Shown here piece after piece: positions 28,623 through 40,790 of a stretch of 64,000 nt of DNA. Source of the stretch: Hevea brasiliensis. Its lineage: Eukaryota; Streptophyta; Magnoliopsida; Malpighiales; Euphorbiaceae. The first letter of the stretch is position 1, and every line of letters starts with the position of its first letter. The notes beneath the pieces were generated by a model. It saw only the letters and a program-made list of their open reading frames with translations. It was not told the origin of the DNA and searched no databases. Location: contig NC_079495.1 in assembly GCF_030052815.1 (NCBI RefSeq), positions 113,175,677-113,239,676 on the forward strand, written 5' to 3'. The translations under genes and the position numbers were made by a program.

Positions 28623-31600
28623 ATGAGCACAAAACAACCACCACCATCTAATATCCTTGCAAGCATACTTGATCACAATAGGTTGACAGGACCTAATCAT
28701 GCGATTGGTTAAGAAATTTGAAACTTGTCCTGAACCTTGAACATATAGGATATGTTCTAAATTCAAATGTTCCTGGTCCCTTACCTCCAGAGGCCACACA
28801 AGAGGAACATGAAACTTTGGACAAGTGGAAGGAGCATGATATGAGAGCTAAGTGTTACATGCTTGCTTCCATGAGTAATGAGTTACAAAAGCAACATGAG
28901 AACATGCAGAGTGCGAGTGAGATCCTCCTTCACATACAAGAGCTGTATGGTGAGCACAGCAGGAATGCTAGGTATGAGATATCTAGACAGCTATTCCGTA
29001 TGAGGATGTTTGAGGGACAGAATGTTGGGGATCATGTCCACAAGATGATTCGGTTGATTGAGCAGTTGGAACATCTTGACTTCAACATGGATTTCCAACT
29101 ATAGATGGATTTGATCCTTCAGTCCCCTCCTGAGTCTTTTGGGAATTTTGTGACAAATTTCCATATGACTAAACAGGAATGCACCTTAGCTGGTTTACTC
29201 AACATGCTGGTTATTGCTCAAAAGAATATGCCAGGCAATAAAGGAAAAGAGGTAGCTTTGGTTGCATCTTCTTCTGCTGGAAAGTCCAACAAGAAGAAGG
29301 GCAATAAGAAAAAGAAACCTCAGATTCCTGGTCCTTCCAAGAAAATAGCTAAACAGAAAGGAAGACTAAAGGCGATGGAGGCAAAGAAAAGTGTTTCCAC
29401 CGCCAGAAAAGTGTTTCCATTGCCAACAGAAAGTGTTTCCATTGCCGAAGAAAGTGTTTCCAGCGGCGAGTATAGCAATCTAAATGAATGCAATGCCATG
29501 GTGAAAACCAACTTTAGTTCAAAATATATTTGGCACTTAAGGTTATGTCATGTTGCGAGAAGATAGGATTGCAAAGCTGAGAAAATGGGGATTCTATCCT
29601 CATTGGGCTCATAGCCTACTCCAACTTGTGAATCTTGCCTTCAGGGCAAAATGACTAGATCACCCTTTGTTGGACAAGGGCTAAGAGTTGAAAATATTTT
29701 GGAGCTAATACATAGTGATGTATGTGGTCCATTTAAAAAAATGGCTAGAGGGGGTTTTTAATATTTTATTACCTTTACTGATGATAAATCAAGATTTGGG
29801 TATTTGTATTTGATGAAATACAAACATGAATCCTTTGAAAAGTTTAAAGAATTTAAATCTGAAGTAGACAATCATACCGGAAAGTGTATTAAAGCTCTTC
29901 GATCAGATCGTGGAGGTGAATATTTGAGTCTTGAATTTGATGAATACTTGAGAGAGCATGGCATTGTTTCTCGGTGACTCCTCCAGAACGCCATACGGTG
30001 AATGGTGTATCTGAAGGAGAAATCATACCCAATAGGATATGGTACGTAGTATGATGAGCTATACTGATATTCCAATCTTCTTTTGGGGATTTGCATTAGA
30101 ATCAGCTTTGTATATTCTGAATAGGATTCCATCAAAATCAGTTTCTTCCACACCTTATGAGATATGGCATGGAAGTAAACCAAGTCTTAAGCATGTTAAG
30201 ATTTGGGGTTGTCCAGCTTATATCAAAAAGCTGAACACTGATAAATTGGAGACTAGATCAGAAAAAGGTTGATTTGTTGGATATCCAAAAGATAGTTTTG
30301 GATATTATTTTTATTTGCCTACTTCACAAAAGGTTGTGATAAGTAGAGATGCCACATTTCTTGAACAACAGTTTGTTCAAGAAGGAGGCAAAGGTAGGCA
30401 AATAGAGTTGGAATTGGAGAATTCTGACCAACCAACAGATCAAATGGATATAGATCCATCTAGTCAACTTATACCCGTTGATGAAACATCTACAGCTGTT
30501 CCTCGTAGAACAACCAGGGTATCTCACCCACCAGTGAGATATGGTTTTCTTCATGAAGAAGAACAAGAGTTGTCTACTCATGAAGAAGTAGATCATGGAG
30601 ATGATCCACTTACCTATGAAGAAGCTATATCAGATATAGACTCTTCAAAATGGATTGATGCTATGAAATCCGAGATTAATTCCATGTATAAGAATCAAGT
30701 TTGGGATCTTGTTGACCCACCTGAAGGTATTGTACCTATAGGGAACAAATGGGTTTTCAAGAAAAAAATTGATTCTGATGGAAAGGTAGAGACCTATAAG
30801 GCAAGGCTAGTAGCGAATGGGTTTCGCCAAAGGCAAGGAATCGACTATGAGGAGACTTTCTACTTTGTTGCCATGCTTAAATCAATTAGGATTTTATTAG
30901 CAATAGTGCATACTATGATTATGAGATTTGGCGGATGGATGTCAAAGCCTTTCTCAATGGATACATTGAAGAAAACATTTTCATGGAACAACCTAGGGGA
31001 TTTGAATCCCAAGATTGTTCCAAGGTATGCAAGCTAAAGCGATCCATTTATGGGTTGAAACAAGCTTCGAGGAGTTGGAACATCCGTTTTGATGAAGCCA
31101 TTAAATCCTTTGGTTTTATAAAAAATGAGAATGAGCCATGTGTATATAAGAAGGTTAGTGACAGTGCTATCACTTTCCTTGTCTTATATGTGGATGACAT
31201 ACTGTTGATGGGTAATGACACAGGTATGTTGACGACTATAAAGGTATGGTTGTCAAATACATTCTCCATGAAAGACTTAGGGGAGGCAACCTATATTCTT
31301 GGGATTCGCATCTATAGAGATAGAGCGAAAAGAATAATTGGTTTATCCCAAAGTCTATACTTGGAAAAGATGTTAAAGAGGTTTAACATGCTTGATTCCA
31401 AGAGATGATTGTTACCAGTGAGACATAGTATCCACCTTTCTAAAGACTCCAAAAACACCTGAAGAAAGAGATAAGATGGCCAGGATTCCATATGCTTCGG
31501 CTATTGGAAGTTTAATGTATGCAATGTTGTGTACTAGGCCGGATATCGCATATGCTGTTAGTTTGACTAGCAGGTATCAATCCAATCCAGGTTTGGAACA

Positions 31601-32168
31601 CTGGATAGCTGTCAAGAATATCCTTAAGTACTTGAGAAGAACTAAAGATTTATTCTTGATTTATGGAGGTGGAGACTTACAATTGGATGGTTATACTGAT
31701 TTTGATTTCCAATCAGATATCGATGATAGAAAGTCTACCTCTGGATATGTGTTCATTTGTAATGGAGGTGCAGTCAGTTGGAAGAGTTCCAAACAGCGCA
31801 CGACTGCAGATTCCACTACAGAGGCTGAGTATATTGCTGCATCGAATCTTTGCAAAGGAAGTATTTGGATAAAGAAGTTCGTGACAGAACTTACAGTAGT
31901 TCCTTCCATTGAGTCAGCAGTTCCACTACACTGTGACAATAACGGAGCAGTCATACAGGCTAAGGAACCAAGGTCTCACTAGAAATCCAAACACATAGAA
32001 AGGCGCTACCACATTATTAGAGAAATAGTTGGGCGAGGCGATGTAGCCATGCAGAAAATAGCATCAGCTGAAAATCCAGCTGATCCATTCACTAAGCCTA
32101 CGTCACAGACTCAGTTAGACCGACATCTTGAGAAGATAGGTCTAAGATATTGTAATGAATGGCTCTAG
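28623..32168 (+). pseudogene. Copia gag-pol polyprotein, broken
   Basis: Starts at ATG 28623 and ends at TAG 32166-32168. Gag (28623-29566) shows the capsid helix region and a lysine-rich tail. The integrase region (about 29570-30300) shows HSDVCGPF and RSDRGGEYLS. Reverse transcriptase shows NKWVFKKKID, YKARLVANGF, VKAFLNGYIEE and the catalytic LYVDDILLMG. RNase H shows SAIGSLMYAMLCTRPDI, DRKSTSGYVF and TTEAEYIAA. The domain order integrase-RT-RNase H is that of Ty1/copia. It is disrupted by a frameshift at about 28700-28710, in-frame stops at 29102 and 29564, a stop in integrase near 29759 and others there, a frameshift near 30920-30940 and a stop at 31406. No protein can be made without trans-help. 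Confidence 0.93.
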
Positions 32169-32182
32169 TGCTAGTGGGAGAT

Positions 32183-34283
32183 TGTTAGTAGTATGCCCTA
32201 GAGCATATCATTTAGTATGTATCTTGTACATATTTTTATTAATAAAAGGCATTTTCACTTTTCCGTTTACATAATATATTTATGTGTAATAGAAAAGGTC
32301 CATTGATATTTTGTTATAAATATTATTCTTAAGTTGTTAAGAATATGAGTGACAATATTTCTAGCACAAAGTATCATAAATAGGTTCACAATCGAGGATA
32401 CTTCATAATAAGGACATGACTTATCTAGAAAGATTGTATTCATGTTTATTCCCAAGTTATTTATATGAGATATAAATAAGATGGAATGGTGAGTCTCATG
32501 CCATATAACAAACATAATAGGCACTTATAAATGATAAGTAAATTTGAACGGTGACACTTATGACAAGCATATGGAGTTTACTCTTGTCAATGTTTTGTCA
32601 TAAATCATATCGATGCATATAATCTTTAGACTGAGATAGCACAGTTATCTTGTATAGTTTGAGTTTGATACTGCTTTCATACTTGTACTATGTATGGGTA
32701 TATGGGCATGTGTTGGCTCCTACTAGTTATATATGGAGGTAGGTGTTGATCAAGATGGAATCTGTTTCTCTAAGTAAATAGAGATAAAATCCTATCTTCA
32801 TTTAATTGTTCTTGATGTTTTAAGTTTCTGACCAGGACAGATAGATTTATTCAGAAAAGAGTTTCTGATGAGAAAATCTTTTTAATCAAGAACTGGAATT
32901 AAAAGAGAACATAATATTCATAGCAAATGGAGTTTGACATAAACCATGACTCCAGCTTGAGTTGGAATTTTGTAACAGAGAGATTCTAGTGCATGGTAAC
33001 ATATGATTATAGGTTCATTTAAGGTAAACCTTATTACTAATTGGGTGGCCATGACATGCTATGCTAGGTGTTAACCATGGTCTATGAGGTGCATAAAATG
33101 ATTTAGAGAAATCATTTATGGTAAGAAAGAGTTCTGATGATATTAAGAGTTGATATCATGTCTCATTGCCAATTAGTGATGAGCCTAGTAAGTCACACAC
33201 ATACACAAGTTATCACCTATTTAAATATGATTTAATTAATTAATTAAAGAGTTTAATTGATTAATTAAATAGGTTTGGTTTGCAATTAAATTGCAAAGTC
33301 CCTAGCATGACTTGAAACCAAATCTAGATTATTGGATGTGTAGTATAAATTAAATTTATATTTAAAGTGTTTAAATATGAATTTAATTAATGAGAAATTA
33401 ATTAATAGAGATTAATTAATTAATTTATATTTGATATAAATTAATTAGAAGAAGAAAAATAATTATTTTGGGTTAAAAACTCAAAATTAAGACACAGGCA
33501 CATTTTGGTCATTTCACAGTGTGACACGTGGCACCATGAGATGGTGACACATGGGATTACACATAAGCTTGCCAAATATTTTTTTAATCATGTAAGATGT
33601 TTAAAATCAAGATTAAATATAAGTTTGACACTTGGCACAATGTGATTGGGTCACTTAAACCTAAAGCTAATCAAAGGGTGACATGTGGTAAGGGTTTAAT
33701 GTGTTAACCTAGCCATTTAAGTGTGGTTATGAAAAGAAAAATAACCAGCAGCCACTCCTCTCCTTTGTCACGCCATTTTGAGGCTTTTCATCTATTCTTC
33801 TTCATCTCTCATCAATTCAAAGAGATTAGCCATCAATCTCTTAAATTAAGAACACTAGAAATTTTTTCTAGTGTCCTATTTACATCTCTAATCTCTTAAA
33901 ATGCAGAACTTGAATTTCAAATTAATAGAAAAAGCTTTAGAAGCTGTTCAAGGGCTGCCATAGGTGTTCTTGGTGTGGACAAGCTTGAGGGACAACATCT
34001 GGTGTCCTGAAGACGAATCTCAAAGGCGCAGACACGCTGCAGTGCATCAAGAGGTTAGTGTAATCGTTCTTGATTTAATCTAGGGTTCTAAAATTAATCT
34101 GATTAATTTTAAAATCTTAAATGGCAAATACAGATCCAAAAACATATTAAAAGAGTTTTAATATGTTGTTTATCATTGAAATCAAATAGATAAAAATAAA
34201 TCTTGCATGATGCATGTGACCCTAGGTGAAAATTTTTGAATTCAATGGTATAAACTTGTGTTTTTCACGCTTCCGTTCCTTCA
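32183..34283 (+). repeat. 3' LTR of the copia element
   Basis: Direct repeat of 24718-26828, 2101 bp, starting TGTTAGTAGTATGCC and ending CGTTCCTTCA, followed by the GGCAT target duplication. Confidence 0.95.
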
Positions 34284-37079
34284 GGCATAAAGCTAAAAAT
34301 CATATCATGCACTATGGCCCACGTGCAGGCATAAAGCCTGTAGAACAACCATATCAGACATATGTTATTTACCAATGATCGCTCATATGGGCAGTACTGC
34401 TATCTGTAGTCCCTAATTGGTATACCAATTGATTTAAGCTATATACATAAGTCTAGGTATACTTTGGGCAAATTAGTATTGTTAAGTACTTATGGACTTA
34501 TTATTTCATGTTATGCACTATTAGTGCTATATAGCAATTTCATGTCATTTATAATGGAAAAATAGGTTCTAATCTCACTTTCATATAACTTATGTATTTG
34601 GCAAACCACTTAGGTAATTTACATATCATGTATCAAATAATTTTTCGAACCTTTCTTTAGGTCCGGATTCTGTCCCCTATCATTACCTAGCAATTTGGCT
34701 AAGATGTAAGGTCTGTTTGACTACACTTCCTTCATGAAAGTTGTTCCTCTATGTCTTATCTTTTTTTCCTTTCTGAATCATAAGTTATGGTCAATTTTCC
34801 AGGACTGGTTCATTGACCCTTTATTGTTCCAGAACCAGGCAAATTCTAGAGTTAAAATTTGTCTAGTCATTTGGGCATGTTACAGTCTTTTTTAGGCCTA
34901 ATGTCCTTCATATGAGTTGTTACACTTTGTCTTAGGGTCACTCAAGTTCAAAAATCACAATTTTTTAGGTTATGTAGGGTGAGTTATAGCCAATTAACTG
35001 ACCTGGACTCCTGAACCCTGTGCATTCAGGATTTCAAGTTCAGGTAAGTGTATTTGATTCTCATTTTAGGGTCCTTACACTCAAAATTTGAGGAAGGTTC
35101 CTAAATCAAAGTTGGAGTCCTATTTCTTAAGTTTCCAGAACAGTTTGGCTCATTCCAATTGGAGTTTCCTAATGGGAGATATGATATAAATACTATTCTA
35201 GAGTCAAGTGGTTATTTAGTTAAATTTTAGGATTTGGATTACTGATTTGTCCTAGAAATTTGTCCAAGTTCCATTAGATTCTGGGTTTTGGTCAAAACAC
35301 CAAAGTTGTAGTTCTAGGTCTTATAGAGATTTTGGCTTTGGATTCACTACATTTTTAGTTTTGTGGGCTGAGTTATGACATTTTTGCCAAAACTAGTCGG
35401 ATAGGTCAATTTTGGTTCTGGTTAGAATTGTTGACCTAAATTTTTCTAGCAAATTGGTTAGGTTAGAGTTAGAACTAGGCTCTGTGCTCTTCATGAAAAA
35501 TGTGCTCCTATGTCTAACCTTTCCAATAGTTCAAGAATTAGGTCATTACCTTTCCAGAGTGAGTTATGCCCATTTGAACATTTATTGTTCATATAGTCAT
35601 TTTTCCAGGTCTAGTAACTAGTTACCCGGATTCAAGCCAATTTTAAGTCATGTTAAGTTCAGTTTCTGAGCAGGGTCTCCTCATAAAAAATGTGGCTTTA
35701 TGTCCTAGATTTCATCTCCAATTGGCCTCACACCAATTGGAGCAATGTGGCTCCACTTATAGCCACATAAGCACACTGGACTCAAGGTCCAGAATTCCCT
35801 ATATAGAAATTCAACACTTCCAATCTTAATTCCACCCAACTACCAAACTTCAATCGCATTCATTACACTTCAAATAGTCAATAAATGATCTTAACAATGT
35901 CAATTTCAAGCCATAATACAAAATCCCCAATTTAGGTCAAAACCCTAACTTCCAAATTCTCAACTCATGCAAACTCATAACATGCAACTTCTAATACATG
36001 TATACTCATCAATCACTATTATTAAACAAATTAATTCAACCAAAATCATCAAATTCCCATATTTTCCATGGCTGCTGAAATTTAAGGTCTCCAATTACTT
36101 ATTATATTCTTTCAATTTCATACAATTTCTACCCCTTTTAACATGCTTATCATGATTAAAGAAGAGAGGTAAGGAAAATCTTGTATTAACCTCACTTGTG
36201 ACCACACTTGACTTGCTAAACTTTAAGTTTCCCTTCAATTCTTGGCTGCCTATAGCTTCCTCAAGGTGTAGGATCAATTTTTAGTGAAGCGACTTAGGAG
36301 TTTTGGGGTGGAACAACATGGGAAATCAAGCTTTAAAGCTTGAAAATGGTGAAGGCTCTTTATCTATGGTGGTTTGGCCAAATGAATCAAGGGAAGAAAA
36401 TGATCTCTTTTTAATTAATGTAATTTGTCTTATGTATTTATATTTATCCTAAAGTAATTACATTAAATTTTTAATGATGTCATTTTATCATCATGCTTAG
36501 TCATGCTTGTGTCATCATGTGGTAATGCTTATGTCATAATTCAATTTTATTTCTTTTTTCTTTCTTTTCTCTTTTCCATTACACAATTTATGATTTTAAT
36601 TTATTTTAAATGTTTTATCCTCACTCTTTTTTATTGACATTTAGGTCAAGATTCAACAATGAGGGTAAAATGATCAAAATGCCCTTTGTTATGTTCAACG
36701 AATTTTAATTGTCTTTACCAATTAGCATAAATTTTCTTATATCTCCTTGACATTTTTATTGTCATTTAAACCTCATAAATCCTTCAATTAAATCCAAAAT
36801 ATTTATCTTACAGGGTTCCCCACTAGTCTGAGGGTTGGCAACTGTCTTCACAGTAGCTTTCCGTTAGGGTTACCCATCGCAGGGACCTCAGCTCCTTTAA
36901 CCTATTGGCATTTCATTTCTTTTATTTTTTTCTTAATTTTTCTTGATCTTTATTCAATCAATTTATGTCTCCTCACTCTAGTTTGAGTGTAGTTCTAGAT
37001 ATTCTGGCTGTCCGAACAGACGTTAGTTATCAAAACAGTAGAATATACGGACGGCCTAAAGTGAGAGCGTTACATAAAA

Positions 37080-38790
37080 TATATTACAATTTATTTTTTT
37101 AAATAGTAATTTTATTAATAAAATTTAACACAATTTTTTAAATTTTAGGATATGTCAAATTTTATATATCGAATACCTATTAATCAGTAGCAGAGGGGAA
37201 GGGGCTAGGGATGGCCTTGGCCCCCCAAACTTCATGATTTTTTTTTTCCGGTATATATATGTAATATTTAATGAAGAAGGTAGATAAGAGAGACTAGAGA
37301 TAGTTTTGGCACCTCAATTATTTTCAAAAATTTTTAATAGATATATTAAAATTTAATTTTTTTAATTAATTAATTTCTCAAAATTTTTTTATTAGTCTAT
37401 ATATATATATATATATAATCGATTATAATAAATTTTATTTTTCATCAATTGCTCCCTTTAAATTTTCGATTGAACTCTAATAATTTATAATTTGTACATT
37501 ATAATTTAAATTGAAATATTAGAATTATTTGATTGTCAGTAAATAAATATGAAAGTTCAATAATTAATCGAAATTTTATATTTACAAATTAAAATTTGAT
37601 TAGTGGTTGTTATTAAAAATTAAATTTAAGCTAATTTAATAATTTTCTATCACATAATCTAAACTCAGATTGGGTTTTTTTATTTTATTTTTTTTATTTT
37701 TGCTCTCTCCTCATTCTATGGGTACAATATAATTTTTTTTTTACTTCATCTTCCCTCTCATTTAACTTTCTATTATTTATTACATTCAAATTAAAAAATT
37801 ATTTTATTTATATCTGTATAAGTAAATTAAATTAGTAGTGTCAATTTTTATGCATATTTTACATAGATTAATTTAAATATACATTTATTTTTAACTAATA
37901 TATTTATTTTATTGTTTTATTAATATCTAATTTCTATTTAATTTTAATGATTATTATGTTTTTGAATTTTATACTATTATGCCATATAGTTAATTATATG
38001 ATTTGGTATAACATAAATTATATATATATTATCGATGTATTGTATTTAGGCCCCCCAAAGAAAATTTCTTGACTCCTTCCCTGCCATAACTCAAATCCGT
38101 TTATATAAATAATTAATTAAATATAAAATATATATTTTGAATAATAACATTTATAACTTTTTATATATAATATTTTAAATAAAAAAATTTAAATATTTTA
38201 TAGCATTATTAAATTTTTAAAATATAAATTATTAATAAAAATTATTTTATTATTAAAATATATAAAATTAAATAGATTCAATATTAATAATCAGATTTTG
38301 AACGAAATTAATGGGTCTAAATTTTGGCAGAGTATTCGCAAATACTCTTCCCTAAATTCATAAAATATTAAAGAAACCAACATGGAGAGTAAAATATAAT
38401 CCTGAAATTACTGGTCAATCAAATACCACTTTATAATTATTTTAAAAATAAAAAAAACTTTATAATTCAAAGTATTTGAGGTTTTTCAATTAAAAAAAAT
38501 TAGGTGGCTCAATTATTATTTTTTATTTTCCTTTTTAATATTTATTTCCCTTTTTTTTTTCATTTAGCGTGAGTATACCCAATTTTTAGGAGTTCTGAAG
38601 GATTTAGTGACATATTTATGCTAAATTTTTCTTAGATTAATTTAAAATAAAATAAATTATCTCTTCTATAAGAAAAAAAAAACTTTAAAATAACTAAAAA
38701 ATTAGATATATAAAAATAAAAATAAAAACTTAGATCTTAAAAAGACCATAAAATAAATCATCTAAAATGATAACCAATCATGTCACTGTT
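37080..38790. other. AT-rich intergenic spacer
   Basis: No gene seen. It is mostly low-complexity AT with a (TA)n at about 37399-37418. Two C-rich patches, near 37186-37232 and 38050-38085, may be ends of an old element; this is discussed as a low-confidence finding. Confidence 0.6.
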
Positions 38791-38795
38791 GACAA

Positions 38796-38895
38796 TGTTA
38801 TAAGTAGCTTATATGTTATACAATATGGAGAGAAAGAATTCCTATATTGTTAAAATATAAGAAAGTAAAGGAATGACAAGAGGGAAATATGTATA

Positions 38896-38932
<37 letters not shown>

Positions 38933-39510
38933 CTATTATGACACTTGGCATGTATATGTATAAAATAAAATAATTATCTTATTGTAATTTTCATAAATAA
39001 ATTACGAACATATGTGTTTATTAACAAATAGATATGTCTGTTGATAAACAGACATGTCTATTCTATATAAACGGTCACAATTATTTGTATAGGTGTCTGT
39101 TAATAAACAGACATGTTATACAAATAGTCATAACTATTTGTATAGGTATATGTTAATAAATAAATATATATTTTACACAAACAGTTGTATCTATTGGAGA
39201 TAGACAGATGTGTCTATCTAGTAAATGTGTCATGACTTTTCATTCTTTATAAAAATAGATGAGTTTTTCAATCCAAATATATATATACTACTTCTACTTC
39301 TTCTTCTTTTCTTTTAGTCTCTCTAAATTCGGTTCATATAAAGAGTTCTTAAGGGAAATATTCAGGAGTTGCTATCTGCAGATTTCAGGTTTTGTTGTAT
39401 CCTGGAGATATATTGCCATAACCTTACAGCAATCTAGTGGGGGCAATTAATATCTTAAAAATAGTGATTCATCACGCCTCAAAGCCTATTCTACATCCAC
39501 TGCCTAAACA
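38796..39510 (+). repeat. 5' LTR of the decayed copia element
   Basis: Contains a (TA)n tract at about 38900-38928, tandem palindromic units around 39010-39140 with the core TCTGTTAATAAACAGACATG, a TATA-like TTTATAAAAATAG at about 39247-39259, and a pyrimidine-rich leader. The (partly chance) frame 39259-39450 lies here. Confidence 0.88.
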
Positions 39511-40317
39511 ATTTTAAGGTATTAATCGCAATAGAGTCTAAGGCTGTTTCCATGATGAATCAAGAGTTCGTAAAACTTGATCATTTTAAGGAACAAATTA
39601 TGTTCACTGAGAAGGTAAAAGCAGATCAGGAAAAGAAGATGAATTGCCATGCAGAGGTCATATTCTCAATAACTCATCAGATAGGCTATACGATTTGTTT
39701 ACCTCTGTCAAGTCTCTAAAGGAAATCTGGAATTCATTAGAATTCGAATATAATACAGAAAAAAAAGGTATGGATAAATTTCTCATTATGAAATATTTTG
39801 AATTCTAAATACTTGATAATATGCCTATTATGGATAAGTCCATGAGTTGCATATCTTTGTTTCAAAGTTTAAGGATTTGAAAGTGGTAGTTCCTAAATCA
39901 TTGCAATTAGGAGGAATAATAACACATCATACTTCTAGTTTGAATTATTATAGGTAGAAATTACTCCACATACGACTTTTCTCTTAAACAGATTTAGAAA
40001 TACTTACACATTAAAAAGTTTTTTATGTGATAATGTTTTATGTTGATGACATACTTATAATTAGAAGAAATATAAGGTTATATTATGATGCTAATGCTCA
40101 TGGTGAATATGTTAAAGAATGTTATAAGATTTATGTGCATAAGTCGAAAAACACTTTTATATACATAAATCCTAATTCATATTAATTGTGTCTATCACTA
40201 ACTAGGTAGGGATATTGCTAAAAATATTAGTGATAATAAAATTTGTCTCATTTTGAAAGAGTTATCTATGTTCATTAAAAGGCATTAAAATGAACTATTT
40301 ATTACCGATAGTTATAT

Positions 40318-40790
40318 TTGTTTTAAAAGGTGTAAATGAATAAATAAAATTATTCAAAGAGATACAAAGTGAATAGTTGTATATGTTCTAAGAGATATAA
40401 GTGAATGATTGTATATGTTCTAAGAGGTATAAGTGAACAAATGTAATTTTTCTAAGAGATACAAAGTGAACGGTTGTATCTATTGTAAAAGGTATATGTG
40501 AACAAATATAATTATTCTAAGAGATACAAAGTGAATGGTTGTATCTGTTCTAAGAAGTATAAGTAAACGGTTGTATATGTTCTAAGAGGCATAAGTGAAC
40601 AGATAAAATTGTTCTAAGAGATACAAAGTGAACAGTTGTAGCTGTTGTAAAAGGTATAAGTGAACAGATGTAATTGTTCTAAGAGATACAAAGTGAACGA
40701 TTATATTTATTCTAAAAGGTGTAAGTGAACAAATGTAATTATTTTAATAGATATAAAGTGAACTGTTATATATGTTCGAAGAGATGCAAA
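40318..40790 (+). repeat. Internal ~33-bp (dimer ~67-bp) tandem array in the decayed copia element
   Basis: About fourteen imperfect units alternate between a GTTGTATATGTTCTAAGAGG type and a GATGTAATTGTTCTAAGAGA type, each joined by AAGTGAAC. The array stops just before TTTATAAATAGCAG (about 40794-40807) and a pyrimidine-rich stretch. This mirrors the order repeats, TATA and leader seen in the flanking LTRs, although the repeat sequence differs. Confidence 0.85.

Larger units (their letters stand above)
24718..34283 (+). mobile_element. Ty1/copia retrotransposon, structurally complete
   Basis: A 5' LTR (24718-26828) and 3' LTR (32183-34283) of about 2.1 kb flank a 5.35-kb interior. The 5-bp target duplication GGCAT is at 24713-24717 and 34284-34288. 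The primer-binding site TGGTATCAGAGCC (26831-26843) is two bases after the 5' LTR and matches initiator tRNA-Met. A purine tract, AGTGGGAGA, sits directly before the 3' LTR. The 5' LTR starts TATTAG where the 3' LTR has TGTTAG. By eye the LTRs differ only sparsely, so insertion was fairly recent. A long leader (26829-28622) precedes the polyprotein, which is broken. The element sits inside the plus-oriented family B solo LTR. Confidence 0.95.
20512..37074 (+). mobile_element. Very long solo LTR, family B, split by two nested insertions
   Basis: Starts TGTGATGTCCCTTACCCG and ends GAGAGCGTTACA, flanked by a perfect 5-bp duplication TAAAA at 20507-20511 and 37075-37079. Without the two insertions (20806-24118 and 24718-34283 plus duplicated bases) the LTR would be about 3.68 kb, in segments 20512-20805, 24119-24717 and about 34289-37074. 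Its identity is confirmed by the same-family copy in reverse (20806-24118): shared blocks include the CCCTTACCCG/TACAGTGTAG start, GCGCTAAGTATAA with GCTTAGTGG, GGGTTACCCATCGC, and ACAGTAGAAT near the end. No coding is seen in it. Superfamily is unproven; probably Gypsy. Confidence 0.87.

Noticed and set aside
20806..37074. Large imperfect palindrome that might be a functional hairpin or inverted gene duplication
   Set aside because: Fully explained by two solo LTRs of one family in opposite orientation, each with its own target duplication; no coding inside.
40318..40790. CRISPR-like array
   Set aside because: Units are contiguous and degenerate with no unique spacers; it is a tandem repeat in a plant retrotransposon.
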